Shown here: piece after piece, positions 49,911 through 58,369 of the stretch
How the letters are laid out: each line of letters opens with the position of its first letter
Position numbering within the stretch: position 1 is the first letter of the stretch
Source: Dehalococcoidales bacterium
Lineage (GTDB): Bacteria; Chloroflexota; Dehalococcoidia; Dehalococcoidales; RBG-16-60-22
Assembly: GCA_028714335.1 (NCBI GenBank)
Contig: JAQTMM010000005.1
Span: 1 to 58,447, forward strand
DNA length: 58,447 nt
Reading direction: 5' to 3'
Translations under genes and position numbers: made by a program
The notes under the pieces: model-generated
What the model saw: only the letters and a program-made list of their open reading frames with translations
Told to the model about the DNA's origin: nothing
The model's database searches: none

Positions 49911-51857
49911 TTATTTCCTTTTGTACACGCCGGTGTAGTCTTTATTATATTTTTCGTAGTTCTTCACCATGTCGCCGAAGTATCTTTGCGGCTTCGAGCC
50001 GATTTTAACTTTATCGTTGGCCAGCTTGATGGTGAGGTACTTATCCCATTCCGGCGGGTCAAGCTGCGGGTAATCAATGCGGAAGTGGTTGAGCATCCTG
50101 CTGGAAGTCTTACGCGCCAGAGCGGCGTTAATGATAATCCGGCCGTGAGTCAGCAGGCTTAAGTCCTCGACGGCGCGCATTAGTTTATGCGGGTCAAGGG
50201 CGTAGAGCCGCGGCACGTGGACTTCCTCGATTTCCTTTAAAGCATCCAAACCCATATTTAGCAGGAGGTCGGTTTTGTACTCGGAGCAGAAGTACTGCAT
50301 AGCCTTGGCAATGCCGGCGTGCAGTTCCTTCCAGTCAATACCGGAGGTGCGCTTAATCGGGGCGTAGACGCGTTTTTTCTCCTGGTTAATCTGCTGTTTG
50401 GATACCACGCCCTGGGCGACCTGTTTGGTATAGGCTGCCGCCTTGCGCCCGGCATAGCGTCCCGTAGCGGCGGCATAGGAATGGTCGCCGGCAGCGAACG
50501 TATTCTCGCCGGCAACGTAAAGCCCGTCCAGCGTCGTCTTAAGGTTCCAGTCCACCATTGGCCCGCCGCCACCGGCAGTGCGCCACTGGGTGGGGGTGTT
50601 GCCTTCGATTAAACTAAAGTTCATTAAAAGGTGCTTAGAGGGGTTGAACCCGGCCCTTTCATAGCTATCGGTGATATTCTTGGTAGTGGATTCCTCACCG
50701 AGCATCAGGTCCCAGGTGGCGCTGCGCTCGATGTCCTTCATCGCGGGGAAGTCACCGAAGAAGGGCAGTTGATACTGGCCGGATTTTAGTCCGGCAAGGA
50801 TTTTCTCCATGTCTTTCTGGGAGGGGCGCATGGCGCCGCCGTCTTCCCAGCCCTGCGTCGGCCAGGGGAGTCTCTTCCCCTTGGCGTCAACGATTGGCAC
50901 GTTCTCATAGCTGGCATCACCGGCGCCGCCGTACCAGGTGTGTTTGAAGCCGGTTGCCAGATGCATATCGCCCGTGCGCTCCATCAGCGTAAGTTCCGCG
51001 CCGGCTTTAAAAGCCATCGCATTGCCGTCGCCGGTGATAGTGCGGGAGCGGAAGGTGTTATAGCCCGCCAGCTCCGTGTTGAGCAGATAGAGCGACCAAT
51101 CGCCGGCCGTGGCGACGATAGAGGCTTTAGACTTGAATATCATAAATTCGCCGGTGCGTCCGTTAAGGCCGGTCGCCCCAACGACCCTGGCGCCCTGGAC
51201 GCCCTTCTCGGTCAGCAGGCTGGTAATCATCACACGGTCGAAAATCTTAACGCCCAGCTTTTTACATTCCTTCTTTAAGGCGGCTTTAAAGGTCGTTCCC
51301 CAGACACGGATGACGGTATTGTTCAATTTGTCCTGGGGATTGCTCTTGAACTTGCGCCGGTCGGCGGCATCAGGTCCAAAGCTTACATTGCGGGTATAGC
51401 GGGGGGATATCATAATCTTGGACTTGGTGTCGCGGCCCTTGGCGCCGACGTATTCGTCCTTGGTGTCGCGGATTTTGCCTCCCATATCCTCCATTTCCAC
51501 CAGCGTGTCCCAGTCTTCGCGGCACTGAATCTGGATACCGATGCCGTTACAGTAGGGCATGTTGGCCATTGCCGATGCCCATTCGTCCGGGTCAACGTTG
51601 GAAAGGGGGTTGGCGGGGACGTTGCACCAGTGGTCGCAGCCCGGGCCGCCGGCGCCGCTCCGCGATACATCGCCCTTTTCGGCAATCGCCACTTTAGCGC
51701 CGTTGCGCGCGGCAGCGATGGCCGCCCAGCACCCCGCAATCCCGCCGCCGATAACCAGGATATCGGTTTCAATCTCCTGCTCTTTATCGTAGTGGATGGG
51801 ATAGGGCCAGGCGGGGGCTTTGCCATCTTTTTCAATGAAATCATGCCATCGGGTCAT
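49911..51857 (-). CDS. AprA-like FAD-dependent oxidoreductase
   Basis: I start at ATG 51857, after GGGAGGT; a TTG-started frame is open five codons earlier. The 648-residue protein has VIGGGIAGCWAAIAAARNGAKVAIAEKG, a Cys/His-rich GGPGCDHWCNVP segment, and a C-terminal helical domain. It resembles AprA and fumarate-reductase flavoproteins. With the adjoining 4Fe-4S subunit it forms an Apr-like pair. Relatives in Dehalococcoidia are of unknown substrate. Confidence 0.85.
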   Translation of the reverse strand: MTRWHDFIEKDGKAPAWPYPIHYDKEQEIETDILVIGGGIAGCWAAIAAARNGAKVAIAEKGDVSRSGAGGPGCDHWCNVPANPLSNVDPDEWASAMANMPYCNGIGIQIQCREDWDTLVEMEDMGGKIRDTKDEYVGAKGRDTKSKIMISPRYTRNVSFGPDAADRRKFKSNPQDKLNNTVIRVWGTTFKAALKKECKKLGVKIFDRVMITSLLTEKGVQGARVVGATGLNGRTGEFMIFKSKASIVATAGDWSLYLLNTELAGYNTFRSRTITGDGNAMAFKAGAELTLMERTGDMHLATGFKHTWYGGAGDASYENVPIVDAKGKRLPWPTQGWEDGGAMRPSQKDMEKILAGLKSGQYQLPFFGDFPAMKDIERSATWDLMLGEESTTKNITDSYERAGFNPSKHLLMNFSLIEGNTPTQWRTAGGGGPMVDWNLKTTLDGLYVAGENTFAAGDHSYAAATGRYAGRKAAAYTKQVAQGVVSKQQINQEKKRVYAPIKRTSGIDWKELHAGIAKAMQYFCSEYKTDLLLNMGLDALKEIEEVHVPRLYALDPHKLMRAVEDLSLLTHGRIIINAALARKTSSRMLNHFRIDYPQLDPPEWDKYLTIKLANDKVKIGSKPQRYFGDMVKNYEKYNKDYTGVYKRK

Positions 51858-51973
51858 ATCTTTACCTCCCAATAATATTTACTACCGGTGGGGTGGTGTT
51901 GTGTATGGTTTGATAGATTGTACTCCCTTACTGGTAATTTATTCAACTTGAAAAATAAAAAGCCCCTCAAAAC

Positions 51974-52002
51974 TTGACATCGCTTTTGGGGTGATGTAGA
52001 TT
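51974..52002 (+). promoter_or_regulatory. Candidate promoter for the SDR gene at 52048
   Basis: TTGACA (51974-51979) and TAGATT (51997-52002), spacer 17 bp. The sequence CCCC-TCAAAA ... TTTTGGGG around the -35 forms an imperfect hairpin. Confidence 0.5.
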
Positions 52003-52047
52003 TTTCTAGGTTATTCCTATCAAACTTACAATTTTAAGGAGGACATT

Positions 52048-52815
52048 ATGCCCGGAGTATTAAAGGATAAAGTTGCCGTAGTAACCGGCGGCGGCAGAGG
52101 GATAGGTAAGGCCTTTGCCTTGAGATATGTAGAAGAAGGAGCCAAGGTGTTCTTGCCGGACATCAACCTGGCGCAGGCCGAGGAAACCGTAAAAGAAATC
52201 AACGCCAAGGGCGGCCAGGCGGCAACGGTTCAATGCGATATTTCCGACGAAGCGTCCTGCCAGAATATGGCGAATGAAGCGGTTAAAGCCTTTGGTAAAG
52301 TAGATATTCTGGTCAACAATGCCGCCATCTGGGCGGAGGTGAATATCACCCCCTGGAACCAATGGACGGTTGAGCAGTGGGAAAAAATAATGAAGGTTAA
52401 CGTCATCGGCACATGGCTGGTTTGCAAGGCTGTTGCGCCGATTATGGAAAAAGCCAAGAGCGGCAAGATTATCAATATAGCATCCAATGTTGCCAGGGTA
52501 CCGGCGGCGCAGGTTTTCCTGCCCTATGCCTGCTCCAAGGGCACGATGTACACCTTTACCCACGCCATGGCGCGGGCCTTAGGTCCTTCCAACATCAACG
52601 TCAACGCCATCGCACCGGGCTATACCACTACCCAGGCCAGCCTTAACCAGCGTGACAGCGATGGGACATTCAAGCTGGCTACCGCCGAGCAGACCTTCCA
52701 GCGCCGTGAAAGCACCGACGACCTCCTGGGGGCGGCTGTATTTTTCGCGTCCGCCGCGTCCGACTTTATCACCGGGCAGGTGCTCTTCATCGACGGCGGC
52801 ACGGTAATGATTTAA
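52048..52815 (+). CDS. SDR-family oxidoreductase
   Basis: The 255-residue protein has TGGGRGIGKAFALRYVEEGAKV, VNNAAIWAEVN and the catalytic YACSK, with a GQVLFIDGGTV end. AAGGAGGAC precedes the ATG. It is the fourth SDR in the window; its sequence differs enough to imply another substrate. Confidence 0.9.
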   Translation: MPGVLKDKVAVVTGGGRGIGKAFALRYVEEGAKVFLPDINLAQAEETVKEINAKGGQAATVQCDISDEASCQNMANEAVKAFGKVDILVNNAAIWAEVNITPWNQWTVEQWEKIMKVNVIGTWLVCKAVAPIMEKAKSGKIINIASNVARVPAAQVFLPYACSKGTMYTFTHAMARALGPSNINVNAIAPGYTTTQASLNQRDSDGTFKLATAEQTFQRRESTDDLLGAAVFFASAASDFITGQVLFIDGGTVMI

Positions 52816-52836
52816 AAACAAAAAACGGCTAAATAA

Positions 52837-52872
52837 AGAGGGGGGCGATTAGCCCCCCTCTATTTGTTTTTA
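52837..52872. terminator. Strong bidirectional terminator
   Basis: AGAGGGGGGC, a five-base loop, GCCCCCCTCT, then ATTTGTTTTT. It is shared by convergent genes (52815 and 52890). Confidence 0.85.
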
Positions 52873-52889
52873 GTTAGCTGCGGACTTTA

Positions 52890-54227
52890 TTACTTGTAAA
52901 CGCCGTACTGCTTGCAGGTGTTAATCATTGTCTTAACGTTATCGGCAGGGGTTTCTTCCATGGTGGCGCTGGTCATCATTATATAACCTCCGTCTTTACC
53001 GAAGATATCAATTTCCTTCTTAACTTCGGCAATGACGTCGTCTTTGGTGCCGACGTTGAGCACCGAGATGGGAATCGCGCCGCCGATGGCATGTTTGTTG
53101 CCGACCAGTTTCTTGGCATTATGGAAGTCAATCTTATCAAAGCCCCAGAAAATCTCGTCCGGCGAATCCTTGATGACGTCAAGGCGGGAATCGTAACCGC
53201 CTTCCGCCCACGGGAACGGGATGCAGCCTTCTTTGATAAGGCCTTCCATAACCGCGAGTAGAGTCGGCCAATAGTATTTGCGGAACTGCTGGTCGTTCAT
53301 AAAGCCGTCGGCGCCTTTGTGCAGCGGCAGGAAGACGACGGGGCAGCCGTTCTGGCGCGCGCCGTCAACGCCCATCTTTATCATGATAGGGACGAACTGC
53401 TCACAGGCGCGGACAAGTTTATCGGGGCAGCGGAACATATCAAACATCATGCCCTTGGTGCCGCGCAGCGTATCGCCGACAGTATCGAACGGGGCTTTGC
53501 AGCCGCCGCCAAAGAACCCGGGGAAGCCTTTAGCGGTCATCTTGGCGCCGTAGCCCGCTACAAATCCAATCCACTTCAGGGCCTCTTCACCGGCTTTCAT
53601 AAAGGTTTTCAGGGCTTCCTGCACCGGCGGCACACCGAAAGGCACAAACGAGGCGGCGGTAAAACTGCCGTACATTTCTGTCATGTTGGTGAAGGGCGTA
53701 AGGCTGCTAAAGGCCTCTGCTTTGCCCATGATGCGGGGCAGCCAGGTGGTCAGGAAAAAATTGGTGGGGTCGGCGATGAGGCTGTCGTATTCGCTAGCCT
53801 TCATGTATTCGCCTTCGCGGGCCTGATAAGAGACGTTCTTAGGCACGCCGTGGCCAGGCCACGAATAAAGTTTATAATCTAACAGGTCATAAACGGGTCC
53901 GGGCGGTGCCCCGAGGATGCTGCTGTGAGCGTCCGGCGAGGTCTCCACAACCATGCGGGTAAAGGCTTCGTCGGCTTTGCTGTAATCGTACATCACATCG
54001 TAGGGGGTATAGCCGCAGTAATAAGCCGCGAAGAAACCCTGCATCGGGAAGCAGGGAATCCGGTCCGGTTTTTTCTTGTTGAAGGCGTCAAGGAGACGTT
54101 GGACTCTGCCTTTATAGTCTTTTTCCGCCTGGGGGCTTTCGAATTTGGCGCCGGGGGGATTTAGCCATCTATCGCATAGGTTGGCTCGTTTTTCTGCCGG
54201 GGTCATGTCGTTCCATTCTTTAGCCAT
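52890..54227 (-). CDS. URO-D-family corrinoid methyltransferase-like protein
   Basis: The 445-residue protein begins MAKEWNDMTPAEKRANLCDRWLNPPG and has RIPCFPMQGFFAAYY, GTKGMMFDMFRCPDKL, FRKYYWPTLLAVMEGLIKEG, IPFPWAEGGYDSRLD and GKDGGYIMMTSATMEETPADN. This matches the URO-D superfamily proteins found beside corrinoid proteins in demethylation systems. The corrinoid gene lies 31 bp upstream on the same strand, so together they probably form a methyl-transfer step. Confidence 0.85.
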   Translation of the reverse strand: MAKEWNDMTPAEKRANLCDRWLNPPGAKFESPQAEKDYKGRVQRLLDAFNKKKPDRIPCFPMQGFFAAYYCGYTPYDVMYDYSKADEAFTRMVVETSPDAHSSILGAPPGPVYDLLDYKLYSWPGHGVPKNVSYQAREGEYMKASEYDSLIADPTNFFLTTWLPRIMGKAEAFSSLTPFTNMTEMYGSFTAASFVPFGVPPVQEALKTFMKAGEEALKWIGFVAGYGAKMTAKGFPGFFGGGCKAPFDTVGDTLRGTKGMMFDMFRCPDKLVRACEQFVPIMIKMGVDGARQNGCPVVFLPLHKGADGFMNDQQFRKYYWPTLLAVMEGLIKEGCIPFPWAEGGYDSRLDVIKDSPDEIFWGFDKIDFHNAKKLVGNKHAIGGAIPISVLNVGTKDDVIAEVKKEIDIFGKDGGYIMMTSATMEETPADNVKTMINTCKQYGVYK

Positions 54228-54258
54228 TTTATCCTCCTATTATTTTGTTATAAATAAT

Positions 54259-54888
54259 TTACTTGCGCAGCCACTTCTTGGCGAGGTCAACGCCTTCGAT
54301 GGCAGTCTTGCCGTAAGCATCGGCGCCGGTGTACTTTACAATATCCGAGGTTATCTGGCCGCCGCCAATCATTATCTTGAGTTTATCCCTCAAGCCGGCC
54401 GCCTTTAGGGCTTCAATGGTCTCCTTCATGGCGTCGTAAGCCAGTGTGAGGAAGCCGCTTAAGCCGAGGACCGTAGCACCGGTTTCCTTAACCTTGTCCA
54501 CGATTTGTTGGATGGGAACGTCAACGCCCATGTCGAAAACCTCAAAGCCGGCAACATCGAGCATAAAGACAAGGATATCCTTACCGATGTCGTGGATATC
54601 GCCGGCAACAGTGGCGATGATGACTTTACCCTCTTTTTTCTGCGAGGTGCCGGCGGTCAGCTTGGGTTTGACCATCTCGTTGATTCTTTTTAAAATTTCG
54701 CCGGAGTAAACCAGGTCGGGGATGAAATATTCGCCTTTGGAGAAACGTATACCGACAGTATCCATACCCTTGCCGGCTTCAGCCAGAATTGCCATTGCAT
54801 CCTCATTGGCATCCAGTTTTTCCTGTGTGATGGCGATTGCTTCATCCTCTTGCAAATCGCCTAACGCTTTCGCCAGATCCTTAGCCAT
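54259..54888 (-). CDS. Corrinoid (B12-binding) methyltransferase subunit, MtaC/MtbC-like
   Basis: I start at ATG 54888, after AGGAGGT. The 209-residue protein has a helical N-domain (~1-85), then the cobalamin domain with GDIHDIGKD (the Asp-x-His-x-x-Gly lower-ligand motif), VLGLSGFLTLAYDAM and MIGGGQITSDIVKYTGADAYG. It carries the methyl group between a substrate-specific and a cofactor-specific methyltransferase. Confidence 0.93.
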   Translation of the reverse strand: MAKDLAKALGDLQEDEAIAITQEKLDANEDAMAILAEAGKGMDTVGIRFSKGEYFIPDLVYSGEILKRINEMVKPKLTAGTSQKKEGKVIIATVAGDIHDIGKDILVFMLDVAGFEVFDMGVDVPIQQIVDKVKETGATVLGLSGFLTLAYDAMKETIEALKAAGLRDKLKIMIGGGQITSDIVKYTGADAYGKTAIEGVDLAKKWLRK

Positions 54889-55059
54889 GTTTTTCACCTC
54901 CTAATACTACTATTTTTTAAAACAATGGCTATGTAATATCTGTTTAGCTTTAGTCAGTCTCAAATATATTAGCGAGTTAAGCGAAAAAATGCAAGGAGCG
55001 TAAAAAGCAACAGGTAGAGTCGCCTAAGTGAATATATTGGACGGGAGAAAGCCGAAGGA

Positions 55060-55257
55060 TTATCGGTATTCCACTAAAGATATGCCGCCGCCGCTGCCCT
55101 TATTCGTAAAGACGGGCACCCCCGCGCCGGAAAGCTCGTCAACGTCGCGGTAGATGGTACGGGTGGAAACGTTAAAGCGGTCCGCCAGTTCCTGCGCCGT
55201 GACCGACTTTTTATTCAGAAGTATCAAAGTGATTTCCAACAGCCTGTTGATTTTCAT
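55060..55257 (-). CDS. Minimal HTH protein (DeoR/HTH_11 type), 65 aa
   Basis: The protein is a winged-helix HTH only: LLNKKSVTAQELADRFNVSTRTIYRDVDELSGAGVPVFTNKG. It resembles the N-terminus of WYL-domain YafY regulators, but a stop follows at residue 65, so it is either a truncated regulator or a stand-alone small one. Its ATG overlaps the hypA stop (ATGA). Confidence 0.7.
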   Translation of the reverse strand: MKINRLLEITLILLNKKSVTAQELADRFNVSTRTIYRDVDELSGAGVPVFTNKGSGGGISLVEYR

Positions 55258-55595
55258 TCGACTTCAATGCTTTCCACATAGAGTTCCGATCCAGATAAGA
55301 TATCAATTTCCAAAGCGTGGCATTGAGGGCATATTAAGTCAAAGGATTCGGACGTGTAGTCGCGGTTGCATTTACGGCAGTGCAGTTTTGCCGCCGGCTG
55401 GTGGAAGGCAAGGCTGGCGCCGGATGCCGGAGTATTCTGGCTTAAGACATCGAACTGCAGCTGGATGCACTCCGGCACATAGCCGGTCAGCCTTCCTACG
55501 AGTAGATCGATTTGTGTTATCTTTTTTGCCTTGGCTTCTTGAGCCTTTTCCAGAACAATAGAAAGAATGCTTTGCGTAACCGCTAACTCATGCAT
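55254..55595 (-). CDS. hypA: Hydrogenase/urease nickel metallochaperone HypA
   Basis: The 113-residue protein begins MHELAVTQSIL (His2 binds Ni) and has a zinc site made of CRKC and CPQC. HypA delivers nickel to hydrogenase. No hydrogenase gene is in the window; HypA-like proteins may serve other enzymes. It follows the Fe-S gene by 14 bp. Confidence 0.9.
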   Translation of the reverse strand: MHELAVTQSILSIVLEKAQEAKAKKITQIDLLVGRLTGYVPECIQLQFDVLSQNTPASGASLAFHQPAAKLHCRKCNRDYTSESFDLICPQCHALEIDILSGSELYVESIEVE

Positions 55596-55609
55596 AATGC
55601 ATCGATGGT

Positions 55610-56698
55610 TTACTTAAAGTGTTTATCACGGCCGGCCTGTTTCATCCGCAGGTGCAGGAAGTCATCCCACGAGTCGGGATATATATAAGGCTTGTCTTTG
55701 CGGTGCAGTTTGATGGCTTTTTCCGGGCAGGCGGCGGCGCATAAACCGCAGCCGATACACCTGGTGAGGTCAACAACAGGCCTTTGTGTTTTCTTATCAA
55801 GCGTCCAGGCTTTAACCGGGCATATCTTGATGCATTCCGGGCAAGTTCCTTTGCACTGTTCGATGTCAAGCTCGGCGTAGAAGTTGGACTTAAGAGAAAG
55901 CTGATGTGTACCGCTGACCAAAGATTTTAAAGCGCCGCAGCAGCAGGTGCAGCAGGAGCATATCACCAGCGGACGGGCGTTGGCGCTGGCCTGATGCACC
56001 AGCCCGTATTCCTGCGCGCGTTTGATTCTCTTCTTGGCTTCGTCTTTGGAAATAAGCCTGCCGGCATCAAGCTCGACGATGGTGGTGGCAAAAGCGCCCA
56101 AGAACAGACACTGGTCATCCGCCGGGGCAAAGCAGGGCTTACCCATGATTTTGGATGTCTTGCGGCAGATACATTCGGTGACGGCTATTTCGTCGTCATT
56201 AGCTTGTTCTATCAGGTGGGAGACTACCTCCGACGGCAGCACTTGAGTATCGTAAGGTAATACCGATTCCCGGGGAATTACCCGGAAGTACGAGATTACT
56301 TCATTTGGTTCATACTTATCGTCCGGCGATACCATTTTGCCGTATAAAGCCATCAGTTCTTTGCTCAACCAGGGCATCTGGAGTTCTGAAGCCCCCGGCC
56401 CGAAGGTAACCGCCGTATAGCGTCCGTTTTCTTTGGTGCCGGTACGTAAAACCCAGGTCTTATGCAGCAGGCTATCAAGCAATGGGAAAATTTCTTTTTT
56501 GGGGCGGCCGAGCCTTTTAGCGATGTCATCAATGTGTTCGGAGTAGGGCTTTAACTGACAAAGGAGTTCGCCTTCTTCGTCCGTGACGGAAAAAGGAACT
56601 TCCAGCAGTTTCCATTCGTCGTTGTCCGGTGACGTTGGAAAGTTAAAGGGGAACTTCCGCAGATGCTCGATGACGTTCCTGGCAATTTCAATACGCAT
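55610..56698 (-). CDS. Fe-S protein with winged-helix-like N-terminus and 2x4Fe-4S C-terminus
   Basis: The 362-residue protein has an N-terminal region (about 1-120) with a possible winged-helix fold (DDIAKRLGRPKKEIFPLLDSLLHKTW), then a middle Cys-rich part (VTECICRKTSK, PCFAPADDQCLF, VICSCCTCCCGAL) and a C-terminal ferredoxin module (CKGTCPECIKICP; CIGCGLCAAACPEKAI). It may be an activator or electron donor for the methyltransferase system. Not closely identified. Confidence 0.75.
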   Translation of the reverse strand: MRIEIARNVIEHLRKFPFNFPTSPDNDEWKLLEVPFSVTDEEGELLCQLKPYSEHIDDIAKRLGRPKKEIFPLLDSLLHKTWVLRTGTKENGRYTAVTFGPGASELQMPWLSKELMALYGKMVSPDDKYEPNEVISYFRVIPRESVLPYDTQVLPSEVVSHLIEQANDDEIAVTECICRKTSKIMGKPCFAPADDQCLFLGAFATTIVELDAGRLISKDEAKKRIKRAQEYGLVHQASANARPLVICSCCTCCCGALKSLVSGTHQLSLKSNFYAELDIEQCKGTCPECIKICPVKAWTLDKKTQRPVVDLTRCIGCGLCAAACPEKAIKLHRKDKPYIYPDSWDDFLHLRMKQAGRDKHFK

Positions 56699-56773
56699 AT
56701 AGAAAAAACTAGCCTCCTTATGCCAATCTATTACTTTCCGGCTTACCCCGTCAAACCCGATTGAATATTTAGT

Positions 56774-58093
56774 TTAGCTTTTCAACGGGTCCGGCAGCTT
56801 GCCCGGCCCGAAGGATGAGTAATCAAGGTCGTAGAACTGGCGGCACACGGCAAAGTAGCCCAGGTGGCTGCCCCCCATGACCAGCTTGGCTACAGGGGCG
56901 TCGCGGTAATACTTTTCGTAGTGATTGACGCGGGTATAACCGTAGCAGCCCATCAGCTCCATCCCCTTAAGAATAAGGTTGGGGGCGGTGCGGGTAATCA
57001 TGGAGTGCACGGCGTGGGCTTTAGCCACCATGCTAGTGGTCGTCCAGTCGCCGTAGATTTCCGGGTGGTCGAATTGATGTGCCAGCTCCAGGTAAGCGCC
57101 CCTGGCGAGGGTGATGAAGGAAGCCATCTCGCCAAGAATCATAGCGGCGTCCAGGTGCTGGTAAATCTTTCTGCCGCCGGCCACGCGCTGGCTGGTGTAG
57201 TCCAGCAATACATCAAAAGCGCCCTGGAGGATGCCCACCATGTGCCCGGTATTAAGCGGGAAAGGCGCTGCCATCGAGGTATCGAAAAGCTGCCAGGCCA
57301 CCGGACCCTGCAAGCCCCATTCTTTAGGGACGCGGACGTTATCGAAGTAGGTGGAATTGTTGTGGTCGGCCTGCATGCCGCACTTTACTTCCGGCTTGCC
57401 GTGAGAGACGCCGGGCCAGGGCTCGGGGACGTATATTAAAGCAAAGGCGTCCTTGCCCAGCTTGGGGTCCATATTGCATATCACGCAATTGAGGTCGGCG
57501 ACGCCGGAATTAGATGCCCAGAACTTGTTGCCGTTGATGACCCACTCGTTGCCTTCAAGTTTAGCCCTGACTCTTATCGTCTTGCCTTCGTTGGTCAGGT
57601 TCTCGATGTCGGCGGCGGATTCGGGCTCGCTCATGTTAAAGCAGCCGGCTTTGAGTTCGCTGCCGGTGAACATCGGGGCGAACTTTTCCAGTACCGTTTT
57701 GCCCCACACCTTGGCCTCCGGGCTGGGGGCGGTAAGGTACGCTAAAGTTGCCGGCGTCCAGCACCAGTCGGTGACGGCGCTGTGCATGCTGATGCCGTAG
57801 TCGCCCCGCCCCACCTGCTCCTGCTTTAGAGCGCCGGTGACTATGGATAACAATTCGTTGCCGCCGAATTCTTTAGGTATCATGTTCTTCTGGCAGCCCA
57901 GGTCCACCTGCAGTTTTTTAAGGATAGGGTTGATGATGTTCTCATGTGTCAAATCGTCGTCGATTTTGTCACGGACGGGGATAATTTCGTTGTCGGTAAA
58001 ATCCGCCAGCATTTTTTGTATCATACGCTGTTCTTCATTCACAAAGCATTCGGGATACTGTAGCTTATACCATTGGCTGGTCTGGTCTAGCAT
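56774..58093 (-). CDS. Acyl-CoA dehydrogenase family protein
   Basis: The 439-residue protein has the acyl-CoA dehydrogenase arrangement: helical N-domain, FNMSEPESAADI (FAD/substrate strand), WVINGNKFWASNSGVAD, a C-terminal helical domain with QHLDAAMILGEMA and GCYGYTRVNHYEKYYRDA. GAGGAGG precedes the ATG. The catalytic Glu cannot be fixed without alignment. It is the first gene of the minus-strand run 58093-52890, which ends in the corrinoid system. Confidence 0.88.
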   Translation of the reverse strand: MLDQTSQWYKLQYPECFVNEEQRMIQKMLADFTDNEIIPVRDKIDDDLTHENIINPILKKLQVDLGCQKNMIPKEFGGNELLSIVTGALKQEQVGRGDYGISMHSAVTDWCWTPATLAYLTAPSPEAKVWGKTVLEKFAPMFTGSELKAGCFNMSEPESAADIENLTNEGKTIRVRAKLEGNEWVINGNKFWASNSGVADLNCVICNMDPKLGKDAFALIYVPEPWPGVSHGKPEVKCGMQADHNNSTYFDNVRVPKEWGLQGPVAWQLFDTSMAAPFPLNTGHMVGILQGAFDVLLDYTSQRVAGGRKIYQHLDAAMILGEMASFITLARGAYLELAHQFDHPEIYGDWTTTSMVAKAHAVHSMITRTAPNLILKGMELMGCYGYTRVNHYEKYYRDAPVAKLVMGGSHLGYFAVCRQFYDLDYSSFGPGKLPDPLKS

Positions 58094-58232
58094 GGATATA
58101 TCCTCCTCGACTTATTTTTAGGGCTTCTAGATAATATACGCTTTATGAAGGCAACGTCAAGGTAAAAAGAGAAAAAGGGCGGGCGGCTTGATTTTGGGGG
58201 GATTATTCCTTAGAATTTAATGGCAACCCCGC

Positions 58233-58309
58233 GGGCGGTTAGCTCAGCTGGTTAGAGCGTCAGTATCACACACTGAAGGTCACAGGTTCGAGTCCTGTAC
58301 CGCCCACCA
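58233..58309 (+). tRNA. tRNA-Val (anticodon CAC)
   Basis: GGGCGGT pairs with ACCGCCC in the acceptor stem; the D arm is AGCTCAG ... GAGC; the anticodon stem TCAGT/ACTGA encloses ATCACAC with anticodon CAC; the T arm is CAGGTTCGAGTCCTG. The 3' CCA is encoded. Confidence 0.95.
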
Positions 58310-58317
58310 TTTTCATC

Positions 58318-58348
58318 AAAAAAAGGGCTGGCGTTATTAGCCAGCCCT
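58318..58348. terminator. Terminator between tRNA-Val and the minus-strand URO-D gene
   Basis: GGGCTGGC, a seven-base loop and GCCAGCCC; a run of seven T on the minus strand makes it strongest for the URO-D gene. Confidence 0.85.
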
Positions 58349-58369
58349 CTATTTTAAAACGATTTTTTT

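Noticed and set aside
49595-51857. Evidence for dissimilatory sulfate reduction
   Set aside because: An AprA/AprB-like pair alone is not enough; no sat, dsr or qmo gene is in the window.
53319-53882. Long plus-strand frame opposite the URO-D gene
   Set aside because: No domain or ribosome-binding site is evident, and the minus strand holds a clear URO-D protein.
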